Source of the DNA: Diadema setosum
Taxonomy: Eukaryota; Echinodermata; Echinoidea; Diadematoida; Diadematidae
Assembly: GCF_964275005.1 (NCBI RefSeq)
Contig: NC_092688.1
Span: 20,306,403-20,370,402, forward strand
Direction of reading: 5' to 3'
DNA: 64,000 bases
Shown here: positions 32,831 through 46,500 of the stretch, one piece after another
Position numbering within the stretch: position 1 is the stretch's first letter
How the letters are laid out: each line of letters begins with the position of its first letter
Program-made: the position numbers and the translations under genes
Notes under the pieces: generated by a model
Told to the model about the DNA's origin: nothing
Seen by the model: only the letters and a program-made list of their open reading frames with translations
Database searches by the model: none

Positions 32831-34017
32831 CTAGAAATGTCGCTATGGCGACTGGTATGCCTCCGCCATAATGCATGATTCTCCTAATAGGTCTGCAGTA
32901 CATGTGGACAATGTGTGATTACATTTTCACAAAATTGGAAAAATATCAAAATGACATGTCTGTCACAAATGTGTTGAATGTTCACCTTCCTTGACCTCGG
33001 CTTAATTGGATGAATGGGAGAGCATGTATTTGGGGACTTTAGGACTTTTACTTGACTTTGACCCTTTCATAAGTTTATGCATTGAGCAATTTTCAAGGTA
33101 CGGAGAAAAAGTGCAATTTCTGTATTGAAATGGTAAATTGTTACTATTTTCATCCTTTGAGCCTAAAATTCTTAAGAGAATCACTGCCAGGCAGAACATG
33201 CATTAATATGTACTAAGTTTCAAGATAACTTGAGCCACTTCCGAGATAAGGAGGAAGAAGTAAAGTTCAGCACTTTCACTTGATCTTTGACCTTCGACCT
33301 TTTTGGCAAAAAACCAAAAACAAAACAAAAAAACAAAAAACACCATCCCAGAGAATCTCTGTTGGGTTATACATGCATACACCAAGTTAAAAAAAAAAAA
33401 TAATCCTGCAGGCAGTGCATAAATATGAGAGAAATAGTAAAATTTTAAAGTGTAGCCCTTGACCTTTGACCCCTGACCTTTGACCCCATGAACCCAAAAT
33501 TTCCTAGATAATCACTGCCAGTCAGTACATGCATATATAGTATGTTCCATGAAGATACCTTGAACCATTTCCAAGATATGGAGAAAAAAGTAAAATTTTA
33601 ACATTTTTACTTGACCTTTTGACCTTTCACCTTTGACTTCAGGACCCTAAACTTTCACCAGAGAATCTTAATTGGGTAATACATGTATACACGAAGTTTC
33701 AAGAAAATATCTTCAGGCATTGCATAGATACAGGGGAAATAGTGAAATTTTGAGCATTTGACCTTGACCTTTTGACCTTTGACCTTGAGCATGTGCACCC
33801 AAAAGTTGATAGGCACAACTTCACCCCCTCATACATATACATGCCCAGTTTCATGAGGATACCTCCAAAGGTTTTTTAGTTACGCTGTCCACAAAATTCA
33901 TTACGGACGGAAGGACGGACGGAAGGACGGACGGACGGACGGACGGACGGACGGACGGAAGGACGGACAACCCGAAAACATAATGCCTCCGGCACCACTT
34001 CGTGGCGGAGGCATAAA
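32831..34017. repeat. 1.2 kb element with TATGCCTCCGCC ends, nuclear-receptor-like sites and (GGAC)n
   Basis: The left end contains TATGCCTCCGCCATA (32856). The right end contains a hairpin AATGCCTCCGGCACC...GGCGGAGGCATAA (33981-34016). The interior has about five diverged units of roughly 170 bp, each with TGACCTTTGACC, ATACATGTATACACNAAGTTTCA and a GAGAAANAGTAAAATTTT word. A CGGA/GGAC microsatellite occupies 33902-33968. Confidence 0.75.
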
Positions 34018-36145
34018 AAGATGAATGCAATCATCACTTTACGCATGTTCATGATTTTCACTCACCCTCCACCACAAACGCACACACACGTGAACACACA
34101 CACATAGATATTCATTTGTATCATGACTGGATAGGCCCTATCTGATGATAAGATGATGCAACGAAGTATTGCCAACGTAAATACACACTCAAAAGCCGTG
34201 CTTTGGAAAAAAAGCAATAGTTCAGTGGTAATACACATCTTTCAATTAAAAATATAAAGCAAAACCAGCCTACGTCGTTTCATTGCTAATTTCCTTTCCT
34301 CTCCTCGACTTTTCAACATTTTTTCCTTTATTTCCCTTATCAATCGTATGTGGGCATGTTCTTTTTTCTTCAAAAATACAAATATCGTTCATTTGATCAA
34401 TATTACCCAATGGTTTATTAGTTGTTCTTTTCCAATATCCTGTATTTTGATATATGTGAACAGATTGCCAATCTTAATAATTGTGCATTTGAAGTTAAAC
34501 AAAAACTTGACAAGGCAAATTCCAAAGATTATTAACTTTTTCGCAAGAAAAAAATGTTCATAAGTTTACACCTCTAAAACGTAGTGACAAAACTTACATT
34601 GATTTTCTCCTGTAAACCAAAGAGAAATAACTTATCTTTTGTGTATATTAAATCATAAAATATTTTATATTGAAATTCGTGACGTAACTTGCAATCGACA
34701 GTAGACTTCCGCGGCCTAAGAAAAATCAATCTTATGTCTATTTCCTTTAAGTTATATTTAAAAAAAAAAAAACTTTTTTTTTTAAAAATGCTGATGTTTC
34801 AATTCAATCCGTCATCATGCGTTATACAACAGTTTTGAAGATATACCCTTTATATGATATTCTGCAAAGAAAATGTGTTGTTCTTTAATTGCGTTATCCC
34901 ATATTCAGGTTTCGTTTCTTATTTGGCTGATCGACTGACGTGATTGTTAACAATGAATTATTGATTGATTGGCTGAAAAGGGAATGTAATGCCCACAAGT
35001 GTACAGTACAAGTCACGTGACAGTAGTGCATTAGTATGGTCATAAAAGTCTCATGTAGTGAATCACGTTAACAAGTCTTAATGTCCAACTTCCTAATGTA
35101 CATGGCAGAAAAGAGTCCGAAAACGTACGTGTACATACATAACTGATACACAAGGCCGGCTGAGGGTTTCCTTTTTAAATCTATCTGGGAAGTAGTTCAG
35201 TAAGGTGTATCAATCTTTCTTGTCACAGCCGGAATCTCCCTTTACATTCTTCGTAAACTAAAAAAAATAAACACTGGGAAAAACCATATAATCACAAGAT
35301 TCGAATTTGAGTCGCAAAAACTATCCTCGTATTGATACGCGCAGTGTCAGAGAAGAAACATCGGTTACCGGTTACTGTCACTGACTGTTAGGCCATCGTT
35401 GTTGTTTGACAGTTAAAACGGTCTATATTATGAATGAATACATCTATCTATTTATTCAACTATCTATATATACGATATTGTTTACACACCTCACAAAAAG
35501 TAATTAACCACATTGTCTTTTGATCATAGCTGAAATATGGGATGTTGTATTGAAAACTTTGAACAGAGTTTGGAAGAAAATTTAATTTCAAACATTTTAA
35601 CACTTATTTATTGAAATCGAATAAAGAATGTGAACATACAGTAATGTAGATTCATATGCAAACACCCGAAAATAAAAGTTTCAGCAATGCCTTTAAGCTA
35701 CTCACGTGCTCAGTGGTAGAAGTTAATGGCCTTTCTTTTTGTTCTCAGTTGGTTAAACACTTTACTCGTTTTCAAAGCGACATTTATACTAACGTTCACC
35801 TGAACTAATTGTAAATTGGCTTTTAGGGCTCGCTGCAACTTTTCTTTTTGGGGTATTTGTATACAAATCGCCATTTTTCTTCGATATGATAGCGCGCACA
35901 CACAGACGTACACACATATATTTATATCGTTTGTCAAAAAGGGGTGACAACAAGACATGATCGCACTTTGTATAGTCTAATTGATATGAAAATACCGCTT
36001 ATTGAAATACCGTTTACACATTTTATTTTGCTCGCAGTCGACTACATTATCATACATGACTGTGTGTAGGCCTATATCAGTTACAATGAATGTATCTTTT
36101 CGTGCACGTACCGTGTATGCGTTGATATGTAAACGCATTCAATGC
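34018..36145. other. Intergenic sequence, no gene recognised
   Basis: AT-rich sequence with short microsatellites. CACGTGA occurs at about 35023. No supported coding exon or element was found. Confidence 0.5.
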
Positions 36146-36430
36146 GATTAAATTCAATTCTACTTTATTACCATCCAACAAAAGGTACATGGGATTACAT
36201 GATACAAAGTGAGTACACATAACAATTCATATTGTTTAACAATATTTTTAAGAAGCACAATTTATAAAGTACTATACAAGATATTAATATGGTTATAGTT
36301 AAAGTTAGTTATATACAACTCTAATGAGAGAAACAATGCATACTTAGCAATACCATATACATGCAAGATTTATCTACAGTAGTAAATGGTAAGATTATTT
36401 GATAACTATACAAATGAAATAAAAGCCTAT
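36146..36430 (-). repeat. LINE-like 3' end, minus strand
   Basis: TTAAATTCAATTCTACTTTATTACCATCCAACA-type sequence resembles the minus-strand 3' ends at 29650 and 57745 (TTCAAATTTATT...TTCCATC). Similarity is weak beyond the first 40 bp. Confidence 0.4.
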
Positions 36431-36623
36431 GGCAAATAAATTGTAAACACACTGCAAACGTGTTTTTATGATCCACGCGTATATTCCCAAGTCTTTAGAA
36501 GTGTTTACAAGATGAAAGGATGTAAAGGTAGCAATTATGTTCATGGTTGTGTAAAGCATACATGATTATATACCGCATACTTAATGATTGTCATATCTTC
36601 TTTCAAAATATTTAAACTGTTAA

Positions 36624-37405
36624 CCCTAATCAGGCTGGGCTTTTTTGGCTATGCTATATCTGGGGGGGGGGGGGGGCGGATTCCGCCCCCCCCCTTCAGA
36701 TCTCGCCTATGGAATGCGCGATTGCGCCGAAAATCGGCACACGCGACGCCCGCGACGTATTCTATCAAAATGTATGGTTGCTTTCTCCGAAAAATTGTTC
36801 TTGTATTTTATATTTATTAATTATTGTAATTTATGCATAAAATCAGTTTTGGGCTCTAAATCACTTATTCATGCTCCAATTAAGCTAATTTCTTTTTAAA
36901 AAATGTTTCTTGTATCATTCTTCTGAGACATAGGATAAAAAAAAATCTGTATCGAAATTAATTTCTTATGTATTTTATTGTTTTTTGAATTTCTTATGTA
37001 TTTCTCTGTTTTTTGACGTTTTGTTTTTGTTTGTTTTTTGGCCAAAATTTGTCACAGACATTTTTCGAAGCATTATTATGCTAAAATAAATTAATTTAAG
37101 CCATTCTAAGTGAAGATATGAATTTTTATGTGAATTAATTGAAAAAACACAATTTGCATTGGATTTGTACACAAAATCACGTTTTGGAGCACTTTTGGGG
37201 TTGACAAATTTTTTTCGAACGGGCGTCGCGTCAAAACGGTACACGCGGGCGCAACAATTTTGGTCTCAAAAGTTGCGCGATACTTGAAAGAAAAAAGTCA
37301 TGAAACATCGCGGTGGGAGCTTATCGCGTTGCGAAGATATTGCGCGAAACGTCGGGGGGGGGGGGGGGCGGATTCCGCCCCCCCCCCCCCCCAGCCTGAT
37401 TAGGG
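36624..37405. mobile_element. 782-bp piggyBac-type non-autonomous element with GC hairpins at both ends
   Basis: The element is flanked by TTAA on both sides (36620-36623 and 37406-37409). It begins CCCTAATCAGGCTGGG and ends with the inverted CAGCCTGATTAGGG. CCC ends plus TTAA targets are the hallmark of piggyBac transposons. Near each end is a long G run, then CGGATTCCG, then a long C run, able to form a strong hairpin. The 700-bp interior has no transposase, so it is non-autonomous. It is intergenic. Confidence 0.88.
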
Positions 37406-37409
37406 TTAA

Positions 37410-37653
37410 TGCAACATATATCATGCAGATATAAGTATCCAGGCAGTGACGTACCAGATCAAATACATATATATACATATACATACATATAATTATAATG
37501 ATGTTTGTAGTCCGCGTGTTGGTACCAGTACAGAAAAGATGACGAAGTAGGGTAGTAATGCATTTCAGTCCAACAGTGCTATTTATTCAGACCAAATTTT
37601 CGACGCATACATACGTCTCCCTCAGGGTCGACATGAACAATTATATATCTATA

Positions 37654-37691
<38 letters not shown>

Positions 37692-40341
37692 TCTATGAAA
37701 AAAAATGGAAGATGAATATTGATGATGGAATCTATACATGAAATGACGGCACTGTAGTACACTGTGCATGTCTAGAATCACCCAGGAACATTTTACAATA
37801 CCACTATAACAAAATTAGTAACATACTAAATGACTACATTTCCTATGTATATTTCATGATTGATCTGTTCGTGTAATATTTCAGTTCTTCCCAGCAGTAA
37901 CAGTATTGAATTCTATTCACTTTAGATGATAGGAATTACACAAACAATTCAAAACGATATCTTATATTTCTTCATTATTTTGTACACGCTTATTGAAAGT
38001 GCACCTGTATCAAATACTAGTATATTCATAAAACATAATACATTCAAAATGATTTCATTTGCAGGAATGATAGATAAAGTGATGGAAAATACTGAATAAC
38101 AACTATTTGAATAGCGGTTTTTTTTTTTTCGATTTCATATGTTGGTATTGGAAGAAAGAAAGTATTTTCGAATGACTAGTATGCTAGACTTGCCAGAGTT
38201 TAAATGCATCAATGAACACAAACGAGAAAAGTAATAGGGGCTACTGATTAGAAAACTGCAGCTACGTAATTATAGCGATAACAAGCGTCAAGATGAAATA
38301 AGATTATACACAAATCATTAACTACTTTGCATTAATTTTGTGAATAAGTATGAGATCAAAAGATCTTGACATCATACACTATTCAGGCTTTCTCGTATAC
38401 CATCTTACCACCTAGCTAGCTTTAACCGCCTTTACAATTGTTAGAGACCATATTACTTATCACGCAACTCACAAGAAGTCTTGTGCCGCGGACATTGTTT
38501 TCTTTGTCTTTTCTTTTGTCTTTTTTATTCTTCGACGTTTTATTTCCCCAATTCACTAATTGTCATTCCTTCAATTGTATATGTCAAGTAAGAATTGATC
38601 TCACATCCGCATCTGGGAATCTACACCCTACAAGCAATGCTTCTATGTAGATTCCTCATATTTCACATGTTAAATTGTCTTATAAGCTGTATTTGACAAT
38701 TCATCCATGCTTTTGTATTGTTATGTTTATGGTTTATGTATTTGTTGAAATGTGGAATATGGAACAAACAAACAAACTTAGCAATGTTTTCCTCTTCTTG
38801 TGTTCCTATAACAGTACTGGTCCCTTAAAAATCGACTTTGTGATATATTTCTATTATATCTTTCCAGTCATATAAACTCAATTCAGAACACGACACTTAA
38901 TATGTTAATATGTTAGTTCAAATAAAGTCGAAATTTTCAACGAGGCCGAAGATTGTTATATTATAACGTAACACCTGCTGTGCATAATTCAAAAGATTTT
39001 TTTTTTTTTTTTGAAAACAGTATATCTTTATAACACCAAACTACCAGTATAGGAAAATGAAGAATAATACATCCGCGAAAGCCGAAATTAGAATTATAAA
39101 AAAGATTTATACCGTTGCCTAGCTTTCTGTCATGTCTATATGGAGGAAATTTACGGTGCACAATCTTGCGTTTCTTTCCTGTGAATACTAAAATTCCAAG
39201 CATGTCAAGTTATATTGATGACGTCATATCGAACAACTGTATTTCGGAAATCATCCTTTACAATTTCTATTATTCATGTTTTTTTTTAATGAAATACTTA
39301 TAAATGCAAAAAAAATCACAAAGCAGGTGGATAATTGCAGCACAACTATTCAACATCCTTTCAAATTCGTTATACTTGAATGCAGCAAACACCTTGCGAT
39401 TGATTCACTTTGTGATATCCACGTGTAGTTTCCCACAATCATCGCAGATGTCTTTTTTCCTCCGCGCATCAGAGGACTTTTCCATGTGGGGAAAAGCGTT
39501 GATGCGAATGCGGAGAAGTGCACAGAATACTGTAGTAGATGATTAATTTTCACATGAACTTAATAGAATGTGCCGACACCAAGGCACGCTACTAAAGGCC
39601 AGAACGCCCGCCTTGGGGTCAGACAAAGAAAGAAGAAAACCGAAACACCACTACCAACAACAAACTTCCCTAAAATCCGACAAACACAAAACGACGAATT
39701 AATAACACGCTGAATGATAACACTTTCCACGATGCATGGACCTCCCAGTTTAGGGCCGGACAAAGAATGGTTGAAAAGTGGCAGGTTCAGGTTCAGGAAA
39801 CTATGGGGAAATACGAGACAACACCAGTCACATTTTTGGTCCTGTAAAGCATATACAAAATGTATAACTAAAGGATTCTCACAGATTTGCATCTTTTGTC
39901 GCATTCGACGAGATAATTTTAGTGAAGTAGAAGATAAAAGAACATAAGCGCATTGTTAATCGTTTTCAGTAGTTGATAGACGCCTAAAAGCTATATGTAG
40001 GTCTACAGGCTATTAAACAGGGAGGTGAGACTCACCTCTCTGCTATTATATAAGGATACAGACGACCTTCTTGAAAGGAAAGGGTTTATCTGAAGTTCTG
40101 AGACATAATGTGGATTGATGGCTGATGTAGTTTCCACAATGTTAATTCATGATACTGCTACTGTAATTCAAGGGGCAAAGACTGCTTCTTCATCACACAA
40201 ACACATATTTCATTAATCACGATACAGTAATCTAACAAGTTTGTTTACATCAGTTGCTATGTGATAAGAATACCTCACGTCATCTCTACAAATGAGTAGC
40301 GGATGCAAATAAGGATAAAGCACAGTCATGTATGGACTCAC
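37410..40341. other. Intergenic sequence downstream of the oxidoreductase gene
   Basis: An AT microsatellite is at about 37640-37690, and poly-T tracts at 38120 and 38998. The stretch 39540-39960 contains two copies of GGGYCRGACAAAGAA. I looked here for the last oxidoreductase exon and for polyadenylation signals and found none I could support. Confidence 0.5.
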
Positions 40342-40509
40342 CCTCTTGGTGAACTTGTCCTCGCACGCTAGCCTGATTCGTTCCGCTACGGCTGGTGAGT
40401 CGAGCCGGAAATTTCCCGTCAGCCCTTCCTCTGCTCTGGCTGCCTTGATGGCGTCTTTGATGGCGAAAAACACCGTGGATCCCAGGAAGAGAGGCGGCTC
40501 CCCAATGGC
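40342..40509 (-). CDS. XDH/AOX exon 24 (last identified): catalytic glutamate exon
   Basis: The acceptor CTCACCCAAG precedes [17 protein letters not shown], whose Glu is the catalytic base (Glu1261 equivalent). The exon then reads [21 protein letters not shown] strong donor AGG|GTGAGT follows at 40342/40341. Without splicing, the frame runs on to a stop at 40213-40215 with unrelated residues, so a further short exon is expected but was not found. Confidence 0.9.
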
Positions 40510-43500
40510 CTTGGGTGAGATTTTCAATCGTAACATCAAACGATATTTTGAAATATGTCTGTATCATTTTAATCCAAACAATAGGTCACAGGGCCGCCGG
40601 AGTTCAGGTACTTAATTTAGCTTGATTGTTTATCTGTGTTCCTTTGATTTTAAGAAGCACCAATATCAAGAACATCTTTTTTTTTTTTTTTTTTTTGGTG
40701 ATGTCTAATGTTTGGAAGAAATTTAATTTGTATTCGGTTTGTATAACATCACAATAACATGATTGTGTGTTCATTTTGTATTTCCAGAAAAGACGCGTTA
40801 GTTCAATCAATTGCCACTTCTCTCTTTTTTACGATGTCAATTTTGTACAAATTCAGATTTTATTGACTAATGAGGTATTGTCTTACGCTACATTCTCTAT
40901 ATTGAAGGCGTAGGTAAAAAGTTTAGTGTTCCTACGTGATAATTTTTGATTTATCCAATGATTCTTGTAATCGAATGATTGTCAGGCTATTTTCAGTTCT
41001 CGTCTCATTCTCTACTTACCTCTTTCACGTATGCACGTGTCAAGATAGTGATGCAATAAAGAAGTAAAGGAAGCGTGCACATAACATAATATTCCGCCAT
41101 GTTTTCAATAATTATTGAGAGAGAACACATTTAAAAAAAAATTCTTTCAGAATATTATGGTAAAATCGCCAAATTCCAGAGTTACAGCCTTTTCTGTGGT
41201 ACATTGAATTAATACAAGACTTGCAAAATTACAGCCAAAACAAAGCACGTAACTGCAATGAAAACAGCAAATCAGTGTTCAGGATTTTCGCTTATTACCA
41301 AGTTTATGTGCAAACAATGTCAGCAATGCTACAGTAAGTTTGCAAGCCATGCCCTGAGGGCACCCTTACAGTTTCCACATGATAATGCCATGTAGAGATT
41401 GAAACATGCAGGCATCAGTCTACTATTCATGCTAAATGCATATCACATTCTCTTTCCATTAGGTCATTTGACAATGTTTGATGCGAAATCGTGCCGTCGC
41501 AGATTTCCTATAATGGCTTTTGGAATTAACGATTCCACACCCTGGATTGTCAGAGACGAATTGTAAGAAATTCGCTTGAATGACCAGTTTCATTTCAATT
41601 CGACGCTTGTTCGAAATGCAGATCTGGGGGGCACTTCATGAAGCATTGTTTGCTGTCAGCCAATCAGATGCAAGGATTTCAGTAACTTCATTAAATGCCC
41701 CTGAATATTCGGCAAGTTTCAAATTATGAATGTACATTAGAACTGAGAGACCGGTTGAACTCAAGAGTGTAGGAGTTATAAGTTCGACGTCATATGCTTA
41801 CTTTGGAGGAGCAAATATTTGCCGGATTCGGCACGCCCTTGAGGAGTGTCACGTTGAACTCGGCAGGAATACTCCCAAAACCCGGAATCTTGTAATAACC
41901 AGGTCCAGTGGTCAGCAGCTTCCCCTGTGGCGTCCAGCGGAGATCCTCCAGTACGAAGAGACCGTAACCTTGCATAAAGCCACCTTCAATCTGAGAAAAT
42001 ATACCAAAATAATTTCTGGCAGCAACATACAGGCCTGAACAAGGCATGAAGGCATGCTTAGGAGAATATTCATACCAATATAAATTCTCGAATTAATTCT
42101 TGAAGTGAAAGCTGAATGAGAACAAATGCGAAACACATGAATAGATTCATCAATTTACAAAGACAGGGGAAATAACAAACAAAATTTATATTTCATTACC
42201 TGACCGATGTCGACGGCAGGGTTGATGCTCTGTCCAACGTCGAAAACGATGTCGGTCTTCAGCACGCGATGGTCTCCTGTCAGGCAGTCGATCTCGACTT
42301 CCGACACGCCGGCACCGTAGCAGACGTAGAGCCACTTCTTTCCTTTCTGTGTCGACAGGTCGTATGAAACCTCGGGGGTCCTGGTAAAGGAAAGTAATGA
42401 GCCTCTGAATCCATTTATATTGCCCCGTTTCTTATATTCAGTTAAGACTCATAAAACATTATCACTTCAATTATCGTCCACACAATAATGGTATAAGAAG
42501 AAGACAGAGCCAAACAAAGATAAGACCAATTAAAGCAGAAAGGGTTGCCATACATAGCGAATAATATAGTCATCAAAAACTTCATTCCACAATTAGCGGG
42601 GAGGTAGGAGAGTCACTCTCCACCACCTCTCTGGTCAAAGTGACTAAGATGAAAGTGGTATACACATCAGAATGGCCTGATTATATCCTGAATGTCCTAC
42701 AAAAAAAAAAAAAAAAAAAAAAAAACGAATCGAGGATCAGGTCTCCTAAATTTCCCCTTGAAAACGGAAACCAGACAAATACTATAATGATCATCATGAT
42801 GACCATTGTGTTCAAAATAAAGCAATGAAGCGCCATCCAAAGATAAACAAGATAATCAATACGTCAGTCAAGAGTCATCAATAATCAATAATCAATACAA
42901 TGACTAGATAAGGAACTTTAGACAAGGAAAATTGCGAAGAAATCTTTTAAGGCTTCCGTGGCGGTAGAACGTTGGGTGGTAGAAGGCCTACTGATACACC
43001 ACGTATTCTTTCTTGGGTATTTATGTGGCACTAAAAAGGGCCTACCCAGTTCCGACGTTTCGACAAGCATGTCCTCTTGGAAACGGCAGGAACATGCTGC
43101 AATGGAATGAAATTAATGTCTAATATCTATCATAGTCTATGCTTACTGCTGTAACAGTATACGGTTGCATGTTTATAACGTTCAGATCAACATGGTTCCA
43201 CTCACTTGTAATAGCCAGTCGAAGAAAGACTGACTCTGTTAGTGTAAGCCTCAGCAACCTTTAATGACAAACAAAAGACTTGTAGCAATCATGGCAATTG
43301 AGGATTATATAGACAATACAGCCTTTGCGTTCTTATCTCTAAAGTGATTTGCTTAACTATCAAGTCTTGAAGAATTTTCTTCTACTATCATTGTCCTCTT
43401 GTCATCAATATATTTCCACCTTTTGATTTCTTTGCATTTTTTTTTTATACTGGAGACCGCTTCGATGCTTGAGTGATGGTCACTAAATCTGTACAAAGAA

Positions 43501-46500
43501 CAAACTTACATCAACATTTACGAGAGAAAACATGACTGTTATAATATCTTCCAATAACAAATTTAGCAAGCGATCTAGAGTGTATTGACAAATTTGCCAT
43601 GGGAACATAAACAAAAATCATATTTGAACACTTAAGAGCTCAAATGAACATGGATTCCACAAAACACCATCGATGAAAAGCAATTACATTATAGTCATCA
43701 ACAGCACCGCTCCAGATTGACAGAGATACATATTGACCATTCTCCAGGTCTTGGGATTTGATGGACTAAATGTTTTAGACATTGCTCAAAGCTGTGGCCC
43801 AGAGGATCGTTTCGTTTTGCATGCAATAACAAAGAACAGACATATACAATGTGAGAAATGGGTATTAATATATTTCAACAGTAACACCAGAATTATACTT
43901 CAAGTGAGTTTAAACTGAACATATGGAAACATTTTGCTTGTATGCTCATAGAATATTCGCGAGATTATAGTCAAACCCAGACTAAGACTCGTATAATACG
44001 CTCACCCATTCGTCCCATGTTCCTTTTGGGTTAGAATACATGAAAGGTTCCAACCTCTGTCGAAGAATCTGACAGGCATTCTGAAAAAATAGCGAAATAA
44101 AGATCTGAAATTAACTGCCCGATCATTATTGTACCGTCTTCAGACGATGTAGGCACACACATTCTTAATATAAAATCAAATTATATCACACGATACTACT
44201 CTATGGACTGTCCGATCGTTTTAACACGATCGTGACGATAGGTATTTCATCCAAGTTAGGCAGTTTGTTAGGAGAGGAATGTTTAACTAAGTGCCAATAA
44301 GACAACTTGACACCTCATCACACGTTACTATGTCCCGCGAAAACATTTCAGACACGTTGAATGGGTCAAATGATGATCATTCTTTTCATTTTGATAAAGC
44401 GCATCAACATATTTCGAAATATATATCACGCTGTGTGAGAATGATAATGATGAGATAAAGGGTATCAACCAGGGATGGGATTTTCGTCAGATGTAAGAAA
44501 GTTGTCCCGCTCTCTTCGTACTTCCTCCACTTTTCAGTTTCACTTGCGACATCATCATAAAGTTCTATGTCAAAACACTGCAACCTGCAAAGTGTATATC
44601 ACCGCACATGTGTCAGTTATTCCGATTGGGCTTGTGTGTATCAGCAGTTTCCCTTTATTTGGTCGTTTGTCAGCTTGAATATTTATATATCTATGTTTGT
44701 TAGAGTTCGCATTTCTATATAGATTTATATGCTATTACATGATTATCCATGTCTTGGGGCAATTACCCCCCCCCCCCCCAGGGTTCATGGTTACAGAGTT
44801 TGGGTTAGGGTTAGGATTAGGTTCACGATTAGGATTAGGGTTAGGACCAGGGGGTAATTGCCCTAGAACCGATTATCAACACTCACCTGTACGGCGCCAC
44901 CATTGAGATCGGAGCCCAAGCTGCCCGCGGTCGCTAGGGTATTGGGTGTGGTCCCTGTACTGGTCTCCGACAGGTGGATCCGGTTCTCGGGAACGCCCAG
45001 AGTTCTGGCAGCAACCTGGACCATCTTGGTGTGCAGGCCCTGTCCCATCTCCACCCCACCATGGGTCACCAACACTGACCCGTCCGTGTAGATATGCACC
45101 AGGGCTGCTCCCTTCAAACAAAATGTGGGTCATTGTAGTGTACAGTATACTTCATAAATTATTCAGCGCCGGTAGATTTTATATTTTCTGTGATTCTACT
45201 ACTACACAGTTTGAATCTGTTATGATGGCTGTAGAACAGGCTTATGATTTTTTATCATTACATAAATTATTATCATTTCCTTTGGCAGTTGACTTAAACA
45301 TATGGATAGATGAAATGATGAATCTGCGTGCAGATAGAAAAACAAAGACACAATAAAGACACAACAAAGATATGACCAGACAAATCAATCACCAAATCAG
45401 TTTTTTTTTTTTTCAGGCAATCCTTGTTCAATCTGTGGATCAACTGCTGATAAAGTTGAAGAAAAACGAAGTTGTTTTAACGAAGTGGTTTTCTTTTTTC
45501 TTTTTTCTTTTTTTGTGTTAGATTGTTTTTTACTACAGATCTTTTTTTTTTTAAATTTAATTCTATGTTTCCACGAAATCAATGTTTTCATGATTATCCT
45601 ACTAGGCGGTATAATGAGTTTCATCTACTCCTTTTCAGAACCTTATTAGCTCAGAATACATTTACATGTATATACACCGGCCCAAAATATTGGAATTCAT
45701 TAAGTTCTGAAATGAAAAATTCGCCATCGTTATATTCTTTTAAGCATAAACTGAAATCTTTTTTTGTTAAATTCTGGCTGAGATATTTATGTTCATTACC
45801 TATATAGATTACAGCAAACGTAATGTTCATCATCAGTTATTGAATTCATCTTTTCACAATGAAAAACGGCATTACAAAGTAATGAAATTCGGCATTTTAT
45901 ATCCTCAACTTTTCCACAGCTGCGTGCAGTCACCAGCTGTCCGAAATACTTCCACAATCCTCTTTTCCGTTTCTCTGTCCAGCGTGTAGGCACTGTCTCT
46001 ATCTCTTTCTTTCTTTCCCTTCTTCCCTTAAATTTGTTTTTTTGCTCTATTCCTTTCACTCGTATCCCCCTCAGTTTTGTCATGTCATGTGGTTGTGTCT
46101 CTCTTGTTTGTTTCATTTTGTCTTATTTTCTGTATTATGTATTATGTACATGTACTTGTAATTATAATAAGTATTTTTGAATATATTTTAGAGTGGTCCA
46201 CAATCTACAAGCAATGCTTTTTAGTGGACCTCTCAGTTCTCTTTTTTTTATCCTTCAAACATAACTTTGTCATTCCAGTATGTGTGCATATCTTTGTAAG
46301 TTTGTTGATTACCATTGATTGTCATGCTTTGTAATGTATATATGCTTATGATTGAATTTGTGATTTACTTTGTGTTATGTCTTGTTGAAAAAAAAAATGA
46401 AAATGAAAATGAGAATGAAATAAATAAATGAATGAATGAATCTTCATCTTTAATGTTCGAGACTTGTTCATGTCTTGTAAAATACAGATTTTACATATTA

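Noticed and set aside
39560..39947. Overlapping open frames as a possible last XDH/AOX exon
   Set aside because: Neither frame shows the family C-terminal PW tail, and there is no acceptor in the needed phase with matching residues.
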